Source: an uncultured bacterium (GTDB taxonomy: Bacteria; UBP6; UBA1177; JAKLFG01). Taken from it: a stretch of 17,642 nucleotides of DNA. The notes under the pieces were generated by a model. The model made no database searches, was not told the origin of the DNA, and was given only the letters and a program-made list of their open reading frames with translations. The position numbers and the translations under genes are program-made. The DNA lies in the NCBI GenBank assembly GCA_938048925.1, contig CALITV010000009.1, forward strand, positions 1 to 17,642, given 5' to 3'. Numbering within the stretch: position 1 is the first letter of the stretch; each line of letters opens with the position of its first letter. Below are positions 14,992-17,642 of the stretch, in pieces.

Positions 14992-15207
14992 CTACACGCG
15001 CCGTTTGCGCATATTCTTCCGGCGACGCCGTTCGGCCTCTTCGCGTTTCCGCCGATCGCGGACACTCGGCGGTTCATAGTGCCGCCGCTTTTTGAGCTCC
15101 TTGAAAAGTCCTTCGAGCGCCATCTTCTTCTTGAGGACTTTAATAGCACGCTCGAGATCGTCCGATACGGTCACTTCGAGAGGCCCGATGATCTTCGCAC
15201 GCTTCAT
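14992..15207 (-). CDS. rpsU: 30S ribosomal protein S21
   Basis: Small-subunit protein near the anti-Shine-Dalgarno region, involved in initiation. The 71-residue translation has the S21 pattern: VTVSDDLERAIKVLKKK, then FKELKKRRHYEPPSVRDRRK and a very basic end (RRRRKNMRKRRV). Length is typical. AAAGGTGG lies upstream of the ATG, and a plausible promoter is seen at 15280-15307. It is the first gene of the long minus-strand run, 37 bases ahead of the M23 lipoprotein; bacteria often place rpsU with primase and sigma-factor genes, so this neighbourhood is unusual. Confidence 0.95.
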   Translation of the reverse strand: MKRAKIIGPLEVTVSDDLERAIKVLKKKMALEGLFKELKKRRHYEPPSVRDRRKREEAERRRRKNMRKRRV

Positions 15208-15279
15208 GCAGTGTTCACCACCTTTCGCTAGGGTTAAGTTGTTGCTTCTTCCGAACCAAGGAACGGAAAACAGAGGGCG

Positions 15280-15307
15280 ATTGTAGCCGGAAACGGTGTT
15301 TGCGCAA
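15280..15307 (-). promoter_or_regulatory. Putative sigma70-type promoter of rpsU
   Basis: Read on the minus strand: a TTGCGC -35 element (complement of 15302-15307), a 16-base spacer and a TACAAT -10 element (complement of 15280-15285). The -10 matches consensus in 5 of 6 positions and the -35 in only 3 of 6. It would give a leader of about 65 bases before rpsU. It is the best candidate in the divergent intergenic region. Confidence 0.45.
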
Positions 15308-15336
15308 GATTTTTTTGGGACAACGCTCCCGAATCG

Positions 15337-15364
15337 TTGCCATCGGCGCTCCGCACGCTATACT
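15337..15364 (+). promoter_or_regulatory. Putative sigma70-type promoter of the AAA+ gene
   Basis: TTGCCA (15337-15342), a 16-base spacer and TATACT (15359-15364); each box matches the consensus in 5 of 6 positions. Transcription would start near 15371, leaving a short leader of about 22 bases that contains the GAGGGAGGG ribosome binding site (15381-15389). It is divergent from the rpsU promoter. Confidence 0.6.
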
Positions 15365-15393
15365 ATTTTCACTACCATGTGAGGGAGGGCGCC

Positions 15394-16725
15394 ATGCTCC
15401 GCATCATCCGCACCGACGATCCGTTCTACAGCATCCTTACCGCCAAGGGGCGCGCCGACTGGGGCGTCGGCGACGCCGCGGCGCTCCTCGACCGCGTGAT
15501 CGCCGCAATACGGAACGGCGAACCGGTTGCCGTCCCCTACGCCGAACATCTTCTCACCACCGAGGAGCGGGCGCTCCGTTTCCTCGACGCTGCTTTCACC
15601 GCGACGAAGGAGGTCGTTCTCTACTGCCGCGATCTTTCGCTTCCGCCGGTCCTCCTCCGCTATGCCCTCATCGAGGAGGCACCCGATCACCGCGAGGAAT
15701 TCCTGCCGCGCGTCGAGCATCTTCCCTTCTCTCCCGAGACGCGCCGGGCGATCGCCGAGAACATCCGCGGATTCCCCGCGACACGCCTGTCGGCGCTTCT
15801 CGACGAACTGGCGACGAGACCCGAAGAGAAGGCGATACCGACGCTTCTTTCCCACAAACGGGCGCTCCTCAAGCGCAACACTGTGCTCGAGGCGGTCGCC
15901 GTCGAGAGCGGCCTCGCCGACATCGGGGGCCTCGCCGAACTCAAACAGTGGATCATCGAGCGGCGCGGCAACTTCTCACCCGAAGCGCGCACCTTCGGTA
16001 TCCCGATGCCCAAAGGACTTCTCCTCCTCGGCGTGCAGGGATGCGGCAAGAGTCTTACCGCCAAGAGCATCGCGAACATCTGGCGATTTCCGCTCGTCCG
16101 GCTCGACTTCGTGAACCTCTTCCGGCAAGAGCGGAGCGTCGAAGAACTCATGCGCGATGCCATAGCCGCCGCCGAATCGTTTGCCCCCATCGTCCTCTGG
16201 ATAGACGAGATCGAAAAAGCGCTCTTCCAAGAGGCGCAATCGGCCGAAGTGCGCCGTGTCCTCGGCTGGCTCATGACTTGGATGCAGGAAAAAACCGTCC
16301 CCGTCTTCCTTGTCGCCACGGCGAACAATGTCGAGATACTGCCGCCCGAACTGCTTCGCAAGGGGCGTTTCGACGAGATATTTTTCGTGGACCTCCCCTC
16401 GATCGAAGAGCGCACCGAGATACTCCGCATCCATCTCACGCGGCGCAGCCGCGACCCGAACACCTACGACATCGCGAAGATCGCCGCCGCCGCCGAACAC
16501 TTCTCGGGCGCCGAACTCGAACAGATCGTCATAGATGCCCTCGTCGCCGACTACGCGAAAGGGCGAGATCTTACCCAGAAAACGCTCGAAGAGGTGCTCC
16601 GCCGCACCGTGCCGCTCGCCGTCACCTACGAGGAGCAGATAAAGAAACTCCGAATATGGGCCCGCGGGAGGGCACGCAACGCCTCGGGGAATCTCCGCAT
16701 CGAAGCGCTCTTCCAATCGCCCTAG
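15394..16725 (+). CDS. AAA+ ATPase, Ycf46-like
   Basis: Single-ring AAA+ ATPase of the type found in cyanobacterial/plastid Ycf46 proteins, here 443 residues. Residues 1-170 form an N-terminal domain without obvious motifs; the AAA module follows. Walker A is GVQGCGKS at 213-220 with Lys219, Walker B is LWIDEIEKA with Asp271 and Glu272, sensor-1 is ATANN with Asn311/312, and the second region of homology is RKGRFDE at 322-328 with the candidate arginine fingers. A C-terminal lid contains HFSGAELEQIV. Ycf46 proteins usually carry a glycine-rich GLVGESE segment after RLD; here it reads NLFRQERSVEE, so the pore loop differs. The frame opens at 15337, but ATG 15394 has a strong ribosome binding site. 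The next gene begins 9 bases after its TAG in the same frame. Confidence 0.88.
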   Translation: MLRIIRTDDPFYSILTAKGRADWGVGDAAALLDRVIAAIRNGEPVAVPYAEHLLTTEERALRFLDAAFTATKEVVLYCRDLSLPPVLLRYALIEEAPDHREEFLPRVEHLPFSPETRRAIAENIRGFPATRLSALLDELATRPEEKAIPTLLSHKRALLKRNTVLEAVAVESGLADIGGLAELKQWIIERRGNFSPEARTFGIPMPKGLLLLGVQGCGKSLTAKSIANIWRFPLVRLDFVNLFRQERSVEELMRDAIAAAESFAPIVLWIDEIEKALFQEAQSAEVRRVLGWLMTWMQEKTVPVFLVATANNVEILPPELLRKGRFDEIFFVDLPSIEERTEILRIHLTRRSRDPNTYDIAKIAAAAEHFSGAELEQIVIDALVADYAKGRDLTQKTLEEVLRRTVPLAVTYEEQIKKLRIWARGRARNASGNLRIEALFQSP

Positions 16726-16734
16726 CACCACGCG

Positions 16735-17642
16735 ATGTACCTCTCGGAACTTGCGGCCGTCGCCGCAACCATCACCGACCTCGGCGCTGGCGCGCTCGTG
16801 AACACCGTCTATCGTTCCTGCGGCGGAACACTCGTCAAACTCTACGGTGCCCGCGAACCGCTCGAGGGAATCTTCTTCTCGACCGACCGCCGCCTCTTTT
16901 TCCCCGTCCGCACCATCGCCTCGTTCCCCCGCGAGGAGATAACGACGCGCGAATCGGCGCTCCGCAAATACCTCGGCGGCAAACCGCTCGTCGCAGCGGC
17001 AGTTGAATCGTCATACGGCCGCGTCGTCACCGTGCGCTTCGGCGCCGTGACACTCATCGTTCCGCTCTTTGCCGGCAAAGCGGTGTTCATCCGTGACGAA
17101 CAAGACAACCTTCTTTGGCAGGAACACCCCGATGCACCAATCGAGCCGCTCACCGCACCGCTCGCCGACCGCGAACCCCGTGTCAGCGACCCGTTCGACT
17201 GGGAGGCGCGTTTCCTCGTCGAGGAACACGCGCGTCGCGACGAAGAGCACCGCCGCCATCTCGAGGCGATGCGGCGCACCCTCAGCGAACGCATCGCCAA
17301 GATGCGCGCCGAACAGCGGCGGGCGATCGAACGCGCCGAAAAGCACCGCGCCGACGCCGAACTCATCAAGACATGGCTCTACAGCCTGCCGGCGCAGGAA
17401 CGACGACCATCGCTTACCCTTGTGGACCGCGAAGAAAAAGAGAAAACCATAGCGCTCGACCCCGAGCGAACCATCGCCGAGAACATGCGCGACCTCTTTG
17501 CCGAGGCGAAACGGCTCCAGCGCGGCGCCGTGACCCTCGAGGCACGCATCGCCGAAAACGAACGGGCACTCGCCGCACTCGACCAGACTCCGGCCTCGCC
17601 CAAACGCCTTACCATCGCCGAGCGTCGCGGGACCTCCGCGAA
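16735..17642 (+). CDS. Divergent NFACT/RqcH-family protein (fibronectin-binding A-like), cut by window end
   Basis: The first 302 residues are visible and the gene continues past the window. NFACT proteins such as bacterial RqcH bind stalled 50S subunits and recruit tRNA for C-terminal tailing in ribosome quality control. The match is positional: LGAGALVNTVYR corresponds to the family's 'LVGGRIxKIYQ', ALRKYLGG (75-82) to 'LLRKHLEG', SSYGRVVTVRF to the 'GLDR' strand, then KHRADAELIKTWLY (203-216), ALDPERTIAEN (240-250) and FAEAKRLQRG (255-264) to the 'LDP...NA..YFKKYKKLKR' block that opens the coiled coil. A long Arg/Glu coiled coil occupies about 158-210. The Asp of the Asp-Arg motif is Gly95 here. 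No ribosome binding site is visible before ATG 16735. The gene lies 9 bases after the AAA+ gene, in the same frame. Confidence 0.8.
   Translation, partial: MYLSELAAVAATITDLGAGALVNTVYRSCGGTLVKLYGAREPLEGIFFSTDRRLFFPVRTIASFPREEITTRESALRKYLGGKPLVAAAVESSYGRVVTVRFGAVTLIVPLFAGKAVFIRDEQDNLLWQEHPDAPIEPLTAPLADREPRVSDPFDWEARFLVEEHARRDEEHRRHLEAMRRTLSERIAKMRAEQRRAIERAEKHRADAELIKTWLYSLPAQERRPSLTLVDREEKEKTIALDPERTIAENMRDLFAEAKRLQRGAVTLEARIAENERALAALDQTPASPKRLTIAERRGTSA

Noticed and set aside
14955..15149. Upstream extension of the M23 lipoprotein frame into rpsU
   Set aside because: It would place 65 basic residues before the lipobox signal peptide and overlap most of rpsU.
15300..17006. 568-aa plus-strand frame across the AAA+ and NFACT genes
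   Set aside because: It is extremely Arg/Pro/His-rich and lies in the wrong frame of two genes with clear motifs; a shadow.

Overview
The window is a gene-dense stretch of a GC-rich bacterial chromosome with no gene-free gap longer than about 190 bases. Several features suggest a Gram-negative bacterium near the Deltaproteobacteria/Myxococcota type, probably uncultured. They include lipobox lipoproteins, a LolA-like secreted protein, Cys-rich repeats of the DUF4215 and 'GRxCGxDxCGGxCG' kinds, disintegrin-like Cys motifs and long Asp/Glu-rich linkers. The lineage is inferred from protein style, not from a marker phylogeny.

Left part, plus strand: rplM-rpsI (ribosomal proteins L13 and S9), a hairpin plus T-run, then metK-bioD-bioF. 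metK makes S-adenosylmethionine, which biotin synthesis consumes, and bioD/bioF overlap by ATGA. A secreted Cys-rich protein (4091-5731) follows. It ends in an acidic stalk and the short C-terminus GCGCSLVF.

Middle, minus strand: one tightly packed run reads from about 15300 down to 5744. In order it holds rpsU, an M23-peptidase lipoprotein, pdxA, a 115-aa membrane protein, an OPT-family transporter, a double-LamG lipoprotein, a flavodoxin-like stub, a 605-aa secreted protein ending in GCGCSLLF, and a LolA-like secreted protein. Many junctions are 4-base overlaps (ATGA or GTGA), so translational coupling is likely.

Right part, plus strand: a good sigma70-type promoter drives a Ycf46-like AAA+ ATPase. 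It is followed in the same frame, after one TAG and three codons, by a divergent NFACT/RqcH-family protein that runs off the window. The rpsU promoter diverges from this one.

The most interesting signals are the shared anchor-like C-terminus GCGCSL[V/L]F next to acidic stalks, a DUF4215 repeat apparently split by a double LamG insert, and the AAA+/NFACT gene pair whose NFACT member has lost the Asp of the usual Asp-Arg motif. No tRNA, rRNA, CRISPR, insertion sequence or phage gene was seen.
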